DNA of 64,000 nt from Saprospiraceae bacterium (GTDB taxonomy: Bacteria; Bacteroidota; Bacteroidia; Chitinophagales; Saprospiraceae): assembly GCA_020848695.1 (NCBI GenBank), contig JADLHT010000017.1, positions 1 through 64,000 on the forward strand, in the 5' to 3' direction. This document shows positions 25,891-34,313 of this stretch, in pieces. Made by a program: the position numbers and the translations under genes. The notes beneath the pieces are model-generated. The model made no database searches. It was not told the DNA's origin and worked only from the letters and a program-made list of their open reading frames with translations. Numbering within the stretch: position 1 is the first letter of the stretch; the number at the start of each line of letters is the position of its first letter.

Positions 25891-27003
25891 TTACAAAATT
25901 TCTTCAACTTTAGTATGCTTCAAATTAAAAGCATTGGCTACCCCCTCATATACTACTTTGCCATTTACTACATTCAATCCCAGCATTAATGGCCTGCTAT
26001 CTGTGCATGCTTTTTTCCAGCCTTTATCTGCAAGCTGTATTGCATAGGGTAGTGTTGCATTCGTAAGTGCAACTGTAGATGTATATGGTACCGCACCAGG
26101 CATATTTGCTACACAATAATGTACTACATCATCTACAATAAAAATTGGATCTTCATGAGTTGTAGGTTTAGAAGTTTCAATACATCCACCTTGATCAATA
26201 GCCACATCAACCAATACTGTTCCTGGATGCATTGTTTTAAGCATATCCCTAGTAACCAGACTTGGAGCTTTTGCTCCTGGTATTAATACTGCACCAATAA
26301 TTAAATCATGGCTCTGAACCAGCTCACGGATGTTGTATTCATTTGAAAACATTGTATTAACATTAGCAGGCATTACGTCAGCCAGATATCTTAATCGATT
26401 TAAACTTACATCAAGAATTGATACCTGTGCACCTAGGCCAGCTGCCATTTTTGCAGACTGTGTACCAACAATACCGCCTCCAAGAACCAAAACTTTGGCG
26501 GGTGGAACCCCTGGAACACCACCTAGAAGTATGCCTTTCCCTTTTTGGGGTTTTTCTAGAAATTTAGCTCCTTCTTGAACTGCCATCCTTCCTGCAACTT
26601 CTGACATAGGAATTAATAGCGGAAGACTTCGATCTGGAAGCTCAACGGTTTCATAAGCCAGACAAACCGCGTTGCTGTTAATCATTGCATGAGTTAAAGG
26701 TTCGTATGAAGCAAAATGAAAGTAAGTGAATAGTAACTGATTAGGTTTTATAAGAGAATACTCAATTGTAATTGGCTCCTTTACCTTAATGATCATCTCT
26801 GATATTGAATAGATCTCCTCAATGGAATTGAGAATTTTAGCTCCGGCGCTTACATAATCAGCATCACTGAAGCCACTGCCTATGCCGGCCGTACTTTGAA
26901 CATAAACTACGTGTTTTCTTTTACAAAGTTCCAATGCTCCTGCAGGAGTAAGAGCAACACGATTCTCGCTTGGTTTGATTTCTTTTGGTACACCAATGAT
27001 CAT
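25891..27003 (-). CDS. ald: Alanine dehydrogenase
   Basis: NAD-dependent enzyme converting L-alanine to pyruvate and ammonia. The N-terminal domain begins MIIGVPKEIKPSENRVALTP, with the lysine of the KVKEP motif; the NAD-binding Rossmann motif is KVLVLGGGIVGTQSA; and the substrate region DQGGCIETS with the later H in VVHYCVANMPGAVP is present. I chose the ATG at 27003 because it gives the conserved N-terminus; an in-frame upstream ATG at 27093 would add 30 residues and run through a strong hairpin, so it is unlikely. Length is 370 residues, normal for the family. Confidence 0.95.
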   Translation of the reverse strand: MIIGVPKEIKPSENRVALTPAGALELCKRKHVVYVQSTAGIGSGFSDADYVSAGAKILNSIEEIYSISEMIIKVKEPITIEYSLIKPNQLLFTYFHFASYEPLTHAMINSNAVCLAYETVELPDRSLPLLIPMSEVAGRMAVQEGAKFLEKPQKGKGILLGGVPGVPPAKVLVLGGGIVGTQSAKMAAGLGAQVSILDVSLNRLRYLADVMPANVNTMFSNEYNIRELVQSHDLIIGAVLIPGAKAPSLVTRDMLKTMHPGTVLVDVAIDQGGCIETSKPTTHEDPIFIVDDVVHYCVANMPGAVPYTSTVALTNATLPYAIQLADKGWKKACTDSRPLMLGLNVVNGKVVYEGVANAFNLKHTKVEEIL

Positions 27004-27051
27004 AAATGGTTTATTATTGGGCGAAGTTATCAAACCTTTCCTAATGTGCTT

Positions 27052-27084
27052 AAAAAAAGAATGCCCGTATACGTTATACGGGCA
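27052..27084 (-). terminator. Terminator-like hairpin in the alanine dehydrogenase leader
   Basis: A perfect 10-base stem TGCCCGTATA/TATACGGGCA (27062-27071 and 27075-27084) with a 3-base loop is followed on the minus strand by TTCTTTTTTT. It ends about 49 bases before the ald start and lies 162 bases after the mqnD stop. It is either the mqnD terminator or a leader attenuator of ald. The stem also lies in frame with the long upstream ORF, which is another reason not to trust that extension. Confidence 0.6.
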
Positions 27085-27245
27085 AATCTTCATTTAATAA
27101 CCAAAACTCAAAACTCACTCTAACTTTACCAAAGACCATGCCAATTGTAATTTCTTGTCAATAAGAATTCTGAGATAAATTTAATATAGTTTATAAGTAC
27201 TTGAAATTAACATATTTAAGCATTAAAAAATTTAATAATGTTAAT

Positions 27246-28052
27246 TTATTCATCTTCTTCTAGTTTGTTTTTAATTTTCCATAGAAATTCTAAAGAATCT
27301 CTTCCTGGTCTACCAAAATCTTTACTTAAGTCATTGACATACAAGGATATGTGTCGCTTAACTACGTTTTCATTAAGTTCGTTCGAGTATTTAAGGATAT
27401 AAGGCATTAATTCATTGTGATGGCTTTCGGCATATCGAATTGAACTTCTAATAATATCCTCAATATCCTTTACATTAATCTCTTTTTTTACAAGAATGAC
27501 ACCAAGCGGTATAGGCAATCCGGTTTTTTCTACCCAATAAGTTCCTAGATCAGAAATCAGATGCAGGCCTTTTTCTTCATAAGTAAATCTTCCTTCATGG
27601 ATCAGGACTCCTGCACTGCATTGATTATCCAGAACAGCCTGTTCAATAGTTGAAAAATTCATATACATTTTGTCCTTTACCTGCGGATATGCATAGTTAA
27701 ATAGAAAGTTTGCCGTAGTATTCTTGCCGGGTATCGCAACCGTTTTTAATGGTTCTGATAATGAAGAAATCGACTTCGAAACAAGTATAGGACCACAATC
27801 TAATCCCATAGCAGCTCCACAAGATAGAAGATTGTATATATCCATTAATTCATCAGCAATAGCAGCACTTACCTTTATAATATCATATTCTCCACCAAAG
27901 GCTGATTCATTCAACTCTTGGATATCAAGGTAGGACACTTTTGAAATTTCTGGAGCTGAATGGATATTACCATTTATCCATGGACCAAAGATGAAAGTAT
28001 CGTTGGGGCAAGGAGAAATGGCGAGTTTGATTTTACCTTTGTGGTAATACAT
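27246..28052 (-). CDS. mqnD: 1,4-dihydroxy-6-naphthoate synthase
   Basis: Performs a late step of the futalosine route to menaquinone, converting cyclic dehypoxanthine futalosine product into 1,4-dihydroxy-6-naphthoate. The 268-residue protein has the periplasmic-binding-protein-like fold with the hallmark KLAISPCPNDTFIFGPW near residue 9, the segment LSCGAAMGLDCGPILVS and the conserved ETGLPIPLGV-type motif near 180. Its ATG overlaps that of divergent rluA by two bases (CATG), so no separate intergenic promoter space exists. Other mqn genes are outside the window. Confidence 0.93.
   Translation of the reverse strand: MYYHKGKIKLAISPCPNDTFIFGPWINGNIHSAPEISKVSYLDIQELNESAFGGEYDIIKVSAAIADELMDIYNLLSCGAAMGLDCGPILVSKSISSLSEPLKTVAIPGKNTTANFLFNYAYPQVKDKMYMNFSTIEQAVLDNQCSAGVLIHEGRFTYEEKGLHLISDLGTYWVEKTGLPIPLGVILVKKEINVKDIEDIIRSSIRYAESHHNELMPYILKYSNELNENVVKRHISLYVNDLSKDFGRPGRDSLEFLWKIKNKLEEDE
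28034..28041 (+). promoter_or_regulatory. -7 box inside mqnD for rluA
   Basis: TACCTTTG matches TAnnTTTG and is 9 bases before the rluA ATG, but lies inside the mqnD coding region on the other strand. No TTTG -33 box was found at the right distance. Confidence 0.3.
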
Positions 28053-28746
28053 GAAGCCGATATTTGAGATTTTATACGAAGATAATCACATTTTAGTAGT
28101 CATTAAGCCCAGTAATATTCTCTCACAGGATGACAAGACTCAAGAGCCTTCAATGATTCAATATGTCAATGATTATCTGAGAATTAAGTATAACAAACCA
28201 GGTAAAGCTTATGTTGGTTTGTTACATCGATTAGACCGACCTGTCAGCGGAATCATGATATTTGCAAAAAATTCAAAGTCTTTTGAGCGCCTTCAGAAGC
28301 AGATTAAATACAGAACCGTTGACAAATACTATCTTGCATTGACTACAGGCAGACCACCCATGGATGAGCAGGAAATTACGCATTTCTTAGTTAAGGATAC
28401 AAATTTAAATAGGGTAACCATCAGCTCTGATCCGGTACCGGGATCTAAGGATTGTACCCTTCAATACAGATTGATTGCATCAAAAGAAGGTAAATATCTA
28501 ATTCAAATCAAACTAATTACGGGTCGTTCGCACCAAATAAGAGCTCAGCTTGCTTTTATCGGATGTCCATTAATGGGAGACATTAAATACAGTCATTCTG
28601 TTCCAAAAGAAGGATATGATCTGGCGTTATTTTCTTATAGGATGTCGATCGACCATCCTGTATTAAAACAGAGGGAAACCTGGGAAGCTTATCCGTCTTC
28701 AAAGGGTTATTGGAAGGGAATGCAAGTATTTTTTCCAATAAAATGA
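28051..28746 (+). CDS. RluA-family pseudouridine synthase
   Basis: Isomerises uridine to pseudouridine in RNA. The 231-residue protein has the family signature with catalytic Asp in LLHRLDRPVSGIMIF at about residues 56-70, and the segment ITGRSHQIRAQLAFIGCPLMGD near 160. There is no S4 domain, as in RluA rather than RluC/D types, so the target (23S rRNA or tRNA) cannot be fixed. It is the divergent partner of mqnD and is followed by the SRP RNA on the same strand. Confidence 0.88.
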   Translation: MKPIFEILYEDNHILVVIKPSNILSQDDKTQEPSMIQYVNDYLRIKYNKPGKAYVGLLHRLDRPVSGIMIFAKNSKSFERLQKQIKYRTVDKYYLALTTGRPPMDEQEITHFLVKDTNLNRVTISSDPVPGSKDCTLQYRLIASKEGKYLIQIKLITGRSHQIRAQLAFIGCPLMGDIKYSHSVPKEGYDLALFSYRMSIDHPVLKQRETWEAYPSSKGYWKGMQVFFPIK

Positions 28747-28766
28747 AGGATTATGTTGTTTCAATA

Positions 28767-28774
28767 TATTTTTG
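28767..28774 (+). promoter_or_regulatory. -7 box of the SRP RNA
   Basis: TATTTTTG matches TAnnTTTG and predicts a transcript start near 28781, where the base-paired RNA begins. It supports the placement of the 5' end. The -33 box is not recognised. Confidence 0.45.
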
Positions 28775-28780
28775 CGTCCC

Positions 28781-28866
28781 GTAAGGGCTCACGATCAGCT
28801 CCTTCTAATCCTCCAGGGTAGAAATACAGCAAAGGCGTGAAGTTGAGCGATGCGATGGGCTCTTAC
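28781..28866 (+). ncRNA. ffs: Signal recognition particle RNA (bacterial small SRP, ffs)
   Basis: Recognised from the conserved helix 8 apex: CCAGG-GTA-GAAA-TAC-AGCAA (28813-28832), i.e. a GNRA-type tetraloop on a 3-base stem flanked by the symmetric loop with CAGG opposite AGCA, the Ffh-binding site. Below it CCT pairs with AGG, CTTC (28802-28805) pairs with GAAG (28839-28842), and GTAAGGGCTC at 28781 pairs with the GGGCTCTTAC end at 28857-28866 with wobbles, giving one long hairpin of about 86-95 bases. It lies between rluA and transaldolase and shows that the ORF start at 28850 is false. The exact ends are approximate. Confidence 0.85.
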
Positions 28867-28897
28867 ATTTTCAAATGATCTCACAACTCAATATTTC

Positions 28898-29554
28898 ATG
28901 AAATTTTTTATAGATACAGCGAATTTAGCACAAATAGCGGAAGCGAAAGAATTAGGCATTTTAGATGGTGTCACTACTAATCCTAGCTTGATGGCAAAGG
29001 AAGGAATTACCGGAAAGTCAAATATTTACAAACACTACAAAAAAATTTGTGATCTTGTTGAAGGAGACGTAAGTGCTGAAGTTATCTCAACGGATTATAA
29101 TGGAATGATTAAAGAGGGAAAAGAGCTGGCTATGATTGCTGAAAATATCATTGTCAAAGTTCCTATGATTAAAGATGGAGTTAAAGCAATTTCATCGTTT
29201 ACGGAAATGGAAATCAGTACAAACTGTACCTTGGTTTTTAGCGCCGGGCAGGCTATTCTTGCTGCGAAAGCAGGTGCAACTTATGTGTCCCCCTTTATAG
29301 GGAGAATTGATGATATCAACTGGACAGGAATGCAATTGATTACTGATATATTTGAAGTTTATAGCATGCAGGGTTTTGATACAGAAATACTCGCGGCATC
29401 TATTCGAAATGGATTACATATTGTTGATGCTGCGAAAGCAGGAGCTGATGTTGTAACCTGTCCGTTGGATGCAATATTATCTTTATTAAAGCATCCGCTA
29501 ACCGATCTAGGCCTTCAGAAATTTCTGGAGGATCATGCTAAAGCAGCTAAATAA
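28898..29554 (+). CDS. Transaldolase (FSA/TalC type)
   Basis: A 218-residue TIM-barrel aldolase of the small transaldolase/fructose-6-phosphate aldolase group. The N-terminus MKFFIDTANLAQIAEA and GVTTNPSLMAKEG are typical, and the Schiff-base lysine is in IIVKVPM near residue 86. Which of transaldolase or FSA activity it has cannot be told. I chose the ATG at 28898; the longer frame from 28850 would overlap the SRP RNA. It transfers a dihydroxyacetone unit in the pentose phosphate pathway. Confidence 0.93.
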   Translation: MKFFIDTANLAQIAEAKELGILDGVTTNPSLMAKEGITGKSNIYKHYKKICDLVEGDVSAEVISTDYNGMIKEGKELAMIAENIIVKVPMIKDGVKAISSFTEMEISTNCTLVFSAGQAILAAKAGATYVSPFIGRIDDINWTGMQLITDIFEVYSMQGFDTEILAASIRNGLHIVDAAKAGADVVTCPLDAILSLLKHPLTDLGLQKFLEDHAKAAK

Positions 29555-29667
29555 GATTGCAAATTTTTTTTATCAATAAGTACATTGACTAGACTTATAA
29601 TATTCCGTCTGGAATTAAGTCTCTTCTTCTATTGATCTGGCTTTATTGAGGATCAGTAAGTTTAAGT

Positions 29668-30789
29668 CTAATCCAATAAATTTAAATTTTGTAAAGCATT
29701 GACTAGCTTTTGCTTTTCATTTTGCCAGTTGAGAATTTTTGAAGCTTTATAGGTTTCGGCAATCATAAATTCGTATGTTTTCTGATGTTCAAATTTTCTT
29801 ATTGCTTCAATTAATTCTTGTTTGTTGAGAAGTTCGATTGTAACACCTACCTTGTACTCTTTGAGAAGCATTTGATATTCAGGAAAATTCATATGTATTG
29901 CGGGTAACCCGGCATGTATATAATCAAAGGTCCTATTTGCCAAAGAATAGTAATAATTCAGACTATTGTTCGATAGAAGATTTATACCAAGGAATGCATT
30001 TCTGTTCAATTGTTCAAGCTCAGTTTTTGATAACATACCATGAAAGATAACTCTTGTTTCAAGTTTTAATTCCAATACTCTTTTTCTAAGTGTTTGAGAA
30101 AGATCTCCTTCTCCTGCTAAGTGAAAGGTATAATCCGGCAAATCACACATTGAATCGATCATTAATTCAAGCCCTCTTCCGGTATTTAAAACTCCCTGAT
30201 ACCAGATTATTTTTTGCCGAGAAGAATAGTTGATAGGAATTTCAGTTGTGAAGGATGGAATATTTTTAATGATTACAAAATTTTTATGAAATACCTTTTT
30301 CAATTCTATCCCTAGAGTGTGACTAACGGTAATGCAAAGATCAGAGTTCCGAATACCGAAATGTGTAATGAGATTCCATATTTTTTGAATAAAAGATTTC
30401 TTGATTATTTCTGGACTTTGTTCGAAGTATTCGTGAGCATCATATATTAGTTTATTATTTTTAATTAACTTGACAAATGTGCTAGACAACAAGGTGTCAG
30501 AATCAACTGCATAAATTATATCTTGCTTAGTGAGTAATAATTTAATGAATAATCTTAGATTGTATTCTGCATAAAATAACCATGATTTCTTGAATAATGT
30601 TGAAATATTATCCTGTCTGTAAAATTGATTTACCTTTAGATTTGGGTTATAGAAATCATTATTATTAAAACTTCTGCTAAAGCATCTTACGTGAAAATCA
30701 GATTCTATCAATGCATTAATACATCTTTGCATTCTATGATCATAGGCAAGATTGGAAGTTGTAACTATTGTGATTTTTGGATTTGTCAA
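29668..30789 (-). CDS. Glycosyltransferase (GT-B, GT4-like)
   Basis: A 373-residue GT-B protein. The N-terminal half starts KITIVTTSNLAYDHRMQR and contains DAHEYFEQSPE; the C-terminal half has IIWYQGVLNTGRGLELMID, FHLAGEGDLS and the nucleotide-sugar region with GLPAIHMNFPEYQ. These fit family 4 retaining transferases used in glycan or exopolysaccharide synthesis. The acceptor is unknown. It lies 6 bases downstream of the MauG-like gene on the same strand. Confidence 0.85.
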   Translation of the reverse strand: MTNPKITIVTTSNLAYDHRMQRCINALIESDFHVRCFSRSFNNNDFYNPNLKVNQFYRQDNISTLFKKSWLFYAEYNLRLFIKLLLTKQDIIYAVDSDTLLSSTFVKLIKNNKLIYDAHEYFEQSPEIIKKSFIQKIWNLITHFGIRNSDLCITVSHTLGIELKKVFHKNFVIIKNIPSFTTEIPINYSSRQKIIWYQGVLNTGRGLELMIDSMCDLPDYTFHLAGEGDLSQTLRKRVLELKLETRVIFHGMLSKTELEQLNRNAFLGINLLSNNSLNYYYSLANRTFDYIHAGLPAIHMNFPEYQMLLKEYKVGVTIELLNKQELIEAIRKFEHQKTYEFMIAETYKASKILNWQNEKQKLVNALQNLNLLD

Positions 30790-30795
30790 GCTAAT

Positions 30796-32133
30796 TTATT
30801 TACAATTAAGTTGTGTTCTGCTAACAAGATCAGCGTTTGGAAAACAGAAACCGGAGGGAACGTGATCAGGTTCATATCTTTTTAGATTTGAATCATATAA
30901 AGCATTCTCAATAAAATCAACGATGGCTTTAATTTCCATATTATTTAAATATAACGGTTTGAAATCTGGGCTAAGGTATTTTTCAGAAACATTCGGATTT
31001 TGGGACACAGCTGTATTTTTGTATCGTACAATTTCTTCAATTGAGCAGAAATTACCTCCGTGTCCAAGGAATTCTATATTTTTTAAATTGTAGAGCTGCG
31101 GAACTTTAAATTTGAATTTATCATTTTCATTCTTTGTAAATCCTGCTCTTCCAAGTATAACATCAGAGGGTATGTCAATTTTGGATATAATATTGACTCC
31201 TTTCATATCTTCAAAACCGAGTGCATGAAAACTCATCGAATTCAAGGCTGGTCCTGTATGACATGTATAGCACTTGGCTTTACTAAAAAAGAGATAAGCG
31301 CCAAACCTTTGATGCCCATTGATTGCATTTGTATCTCCTCTTAACCATTTCTGGAAAGGAGCCTCATTACACAGCACGGTTCGTTCGTATGCTGCAATAG
31401 CTTTGGCCATACTGAACCTTCTATAGATTAAATCACTTCTAACCCCTTTGAAAGCAGAATCGAATAAAGTTCCATATTCAGTGTTACTTATTAATTCTGG
31501 ACTCATTCTGAAACCATGAGCTTCGAGTGCGACTCTTGCTTGTGTCTCCACACCTTCCATTTTTAACCCATTAAGTTCTAAAAACGAACCCTTTAGCCAA
31601 AGGGAATCTGAACCGGAATTAGGGCCACAACAACCCAATTTTCCACTCCATAATTGTACTTTCTGATAGGCACAATTTACAATGCTTGGAGTTCTCAGTA
31701 ATTGTACATCTACTTCGGAAGTATCGCACAACGGATGTTTCATTCTCAAAAATCCATGACCACGACCTCCTCCTGCAATTGCTTGTCTGATGCCTGCCTG
31801 AAATCCCGCATCTGCAAAATGGCAGCTTGCACATGAGAAGGTTCTGGCAGCTGCTGTGCATTTCGGATTAAATGAAATTGATGGATCGAAAAAAAGGTAT
31901 CTGCCTAGTTTAACTTTAACCTTGGAAATTGGATTTGAGCTGTCCTGAGGTATCTTATCAAATTCATGCGAATCCGGTAATATGAAAAAATCCAAGCCTA
32001 ATCCATTTGAACGGTTAATCAATAATTGCTTTAGAACTTCAGAATTTATTTTCTCAGAATACTGAGAGTTGTTGTTACAACCCATAGCTACAATACTAAG
32101 AAGAGTAAGCTGAAGAAATATTGTTAATCTCAT
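30796..32133 (-). CDS. Di-haem MauG/cytochrome c peroxidase-like lipoprotein
   Basis: A 445-residue exported lipoprotein with SIVAMGC (Cys19) as lipobox. Two CxxCH haem motifs: SCASCH near residue 101 and CYTCH near 265, with surrounding KLGRYLFFDPSISFNP and LNSMSFHALGFED typical of the cytochrome c peroxidase/MauG superfamily. Such proteins reduce peroxide or oxidise substrates in the periplasm. Extra cysteines (KCTAAART, PLCDTSEV, GCCGPNSG) around and after the first motif are unusual. A -7 box (CAAAGTTA read on plus, 32144-32151) sits 10 bases before the start. Confidence 0.85.
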   Translation of the reverse strand: MRLTIFLQLTLLSIVAMGCNNNSQYSEKINSEVLKQLLINRSNGLGLDFFILPDSHEFDKIPQDSSNPISKVKVKLGRYLFFDPSISFNPKCTAAARTFSCASCHFADAGFQAGIRQAIAGGGRGHGFLRMKHPLCDTSEVDVQLLRTPSIVNCAYQKVQLWSGKLGCCGPNSGSDSLWLKGSFLELNGLKMEGVETQARVALEAHGFRMSPELISNTEYGTLFDSAFKGVRSDLIYRRFSMAKAIAAYERTVLCNEAPFQKWLRGDTNAINGHQRFGAYLFFSKAKCYTCHTGPALNSMSFHALGFEDMKGVNIISKIDIPSDVILGRAGFTKNENDKFKFKVPQLYNLKNIEFLGHGGNFCSIEEIVRYKNTAVSQNPNVSEKYLSPDFKPLYLNNMEIKAIVDFIENALYDSNLKRYEPDHVPSGFCFPNADLVSRTQLNCK

Positions 32134-32143
32134 CCTGTAATGG

Positions 32144-32151
32144 CAAAGTTA
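32144..32151 (-). promoter_or_regulatory. -7 box of the MauG-like gene
   Basis: TAACTTTG on the minus strand fits TAnnTTTG and would give a leader of only a few bases before the ATG at 32133. Confidence 0.4.
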
Positions 32152-32377
32152 TATCTTTCTTTAATTCATAGATTGAATTCAGTTATTGAATCAAAATATT
32201 TTGAATCTTAATCAATGACTTCAGCTTTTAATATCTGAGATAATATTACCTTAGTCATTTATTTTCAAAAAGAAATCGACTAAAAAATTCTATTAATTAC
32301 ACGTTTTAAAGATTATTTTAGCAAGGGATGTTTTATCACTGAAATCCAGAATAATTCGAAGGAGGAGAGAATTCTTT

Positions 32378-32385
32378 TATCTTTG
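32378..32385 (+). promoter_or_regulatory. -7 box of the thioredoxin-fold gene
   Basis: TATCTTTG fits the consensus and lies 15 bases before the ATG. It is the only good match in the 266-base gap, which otherwise holds no gene. Confidence 0.4.
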
Positions 32386-32400
32386 GAAAAAAATTAAAAG

Positions 32401-32910
32401 ATGAGAATAGTGTTGTTGTTGATAACCAGTATTCAATTCAATATATATGGGTTAGAAATTCGAGACAGTTCTATAAAATGGTTAAGTTGGGAAGAAGCAA
32501 TGAAACTTAATGCTAACAAGCCAAGAGATATTTTTATTGATGTCTATACTTCTTGGTGTGGTTGGTGTAAAAAAATGGATGCTTCAACTTTTCTTGACAG
32601 CTCTGTAGTAAGCTATATCAACAAAAATTATTATGCAGTTAAATTCAATGCAGAACAACTCGATACTATAATGTATGACGGGCAGAAATTTGTATTTAAA
32701 TTAAATGAAAGAAGAGGAGTTCATGAATTTGCTGAAGCTTTATTAGATGGAAGGCTTAAGTATCCAAGTTATGTTTACTTTAAAACGGATATGGAGCGAG
32801 TCATGATTTCTCAAGGGTTTAAAACTCAAGAAATGCTACTTAAGGAATTGCATTATTGCAGCGAAGAATTGTATAAGTCTATTCGGTGGGAAGATTACGA
32901 AAAGCTTTAG
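32401..32910 (+). CDS. Exported thioredoxin-fold protein (DUF255-like)
   Basis: A 169-residue protein with a short hydrophobic N-terminus (signal peptide or anchor) and the active site SWCGWCKKMD near residue 52, preceded by the typical IFIDVYTS strand. The W-C-x-x-C-K-K form is that of DsbD-gamma-like and thioredoxin-like periplasmic proteins common in Bacteroidota. Its partner is not visible. The C-terminal 40 residues are less conserved-looking. It precedes an amino acid permease by 44 bases but no functional link is obvious. Confidence 0.82.
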   Translation: MRIVLLLITSIQFNIYGLEIRDSSIKWLSWEEAMKLNANKPRDIFIDVYTSWCGWCKKMDASTFLDSSVVSYINKNYYAVKFNAEQLDTIMYDGQKFVFKLNERRGVHEFAEALLDGRLKYPSYVYFKTDMERVMISQGFKTQEMLLKELHYCSEELYKSIRWEDYEKL

Positions 32911-32954
32911 TTTTTTTGCATTGATCGAACTTTAATTTTTTATAAATTAATCTA

Positions 32955-34286
32955 ATGAGTTCAACTTCACAGAAGTTAAATATTTTTTCAATGACCATGA
33001 TCGTTGTGGGCATTGTGATTGGATTAGGAATTTTTAGAACCGCTACAGATGCTGCTAAGGCATCAATTAATTCTCAAGTTTTTTTTATAGCATGGATCTT
33101 GGGAGGGCTTGTTGCCTTATGTGGGGCTCTTACCTATGCCGAGATTGGATCAAGATATCCAGTAATGGGTGGATATTACAAAATTTTTTCTTTCGCTTAT
33201 CATCCGGCTATTGCATTTGCTTTGAATTGTGTTATACTTTTTGCAAATGCTGCTGCTCTTTCAGGAGTAGCCATTATTGGTTCGGAATATTTATTGAATG
33301 TAATATATGGATTGAACTACCCTTTATATTATAATTCAATTCTTGGAATTGTAGCAATTATTACTTTCTTTCTGTTAAATTTGAAAGGACTGATTTTAAG
33401 TTCCCGAGCTCTAAATATTTTAATGATTGTTAAAATAGGCATGCTTGTTATGATCATATTGGCAATATTTACTGATATACGAGCCGATCCGTCTGAAGTG
33501 ATGGTTTTGAAATCTACTCCTTCAGGCTTTTTAGGGTCTCTAGCTGCTGCACTGGTTGCAGTATGTTTTACATATGGAGGATATCAACAATCAATTAATT
33601 TTGGAGATGAGGTTGTGAACCCGGAAAGAACTGTTCCTCGGGGAATAATAATTGGTATTGCAATTGTAATTCTCATTTATTTATCTGTTAATTACTCTTA
33701 TCTTCAACTGATTGGTTTTGAACAACTAAAATCCGCTAAAGGAGTAGGATCAATCATTGCCGAAAAATTGTTTGGTGAGACGGGAAAACAAGTTTTTTCT
33801 ATACTTATGTTCGTGGCAATATTAGCGTTTATTAATGTGATGATGATGGCTAATCCTCGCATAATGTATGCAATGGCTGATGATAAAGTATTGCCGAATA
33901 TTTTTAAGAAAAAAATTGGGAAGAATCAGGTGCTAGTTATTAATTTGTCTGTTTTTGCTTTGCTGTCCATTATTACCTTAATATTTGCTTCCCAATTTGA
34001 GAAAATACTTGGTTTTGTAATGTTTCTTGATTCTGTAGGTATGGTTGCTTCAGCAACTACTTTATTTATTATGAGAAAACAAAACGTAGGTGAGGAAAGA
34101 CCAGGGTTTTATAAAATGAAGTTTTATCCATATGTAACTATCTTTTTTATTCTTTCCTATATTTTAGTTTGTGGTTCAATAATTGTTAATTTTCCAACTT
34201 TGGCACTGACAGGAACCTTAGTTTTTTTAGGTTTTTTAATCTTGTACTTCATTATTAAAAGATTCGAAATGAGAACTGAATCCTAA
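32955..34286 (+). CDS. APC-family amino acid permease
   Basis: A 443-residue inner-membrane transporter of the amino acid-polyamine-organocation superfamily with about 12 transmembrane helices. The unwound helix 1 motif is GIVIGLGIFRTATDA; helix 6 region reads FTYGGYQQSINFGDEVVNPERTVPRG, typical of LAT/serine-threonine exchanger types. The substrate is not determined. Its own promoter is not obvious, so it may be read from the upstream thioredoxin-fold gene. Confidence 0.9.
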   Translation: MSSTSQKLNIFSMTMIVVGIVIGLGIFRTATDAAKASINSQVFFIAWILGGLVALCGALTYAEIGSRYPVMGGYYKIFSFAYHPAIAFALNCVILFANAAALSGVAIIGSEYLLNVIYGLNYPLYYNSILGIVAIITFFLLNLKGLILSSRALNILMIVKIGMLVMIILAIFTDIRADPSEVMVLKSTPSGFLGSLAAALVAVCFTYGGYQQSINFGDEVVNPERTVPRGIIIGIAIVILIYLSVNYSYLQLIGFEQLKSAKGVGSIIAEKLFGETGKQVFSILMFVAILAFINVMMMANPRIMYAMADDKVLPNIFKKKIGKNQVLVINLSVFALLSIITLIFASQFEKILGFVMFLDSVGMVASATTLFIMRKQNVGEERPGFYKMKFYPYVTIFFILSYILVCGSIIVNFPTLALTGTLVFLGFLILYFIIKRFEMRTES

Positions 34287-34297
34287 CAATCTTTTCG

Positions 34298-34305
34298 TAA
34301 TTTTG
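34298..34305 (+). promoter_or_regulatory. -7 box of the T9SS type B protein gene
   Basis: TAATTTTG fits TAnnTTTG and lies 8 bases before the ATG at 34314, so the message would be leaderless or nearly so. Confidence 0.4.
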
Positions 34306-34313
34306 TCAATTGT

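Noticed and set aside
27004-27093. 30-residue N-terminal extension of alanine dehydrogenase
   Set aside because: The conserved start MIIGVPKEIK is at 27003 and the extension lies in a 10-base hairpin with a T tract.
28850-28897. 16-residue N-terminal extension of transaldolase
   Set aside because: It overlaps the SRP RNA 3' half; the family start MKFFIDTANL is at 28898.
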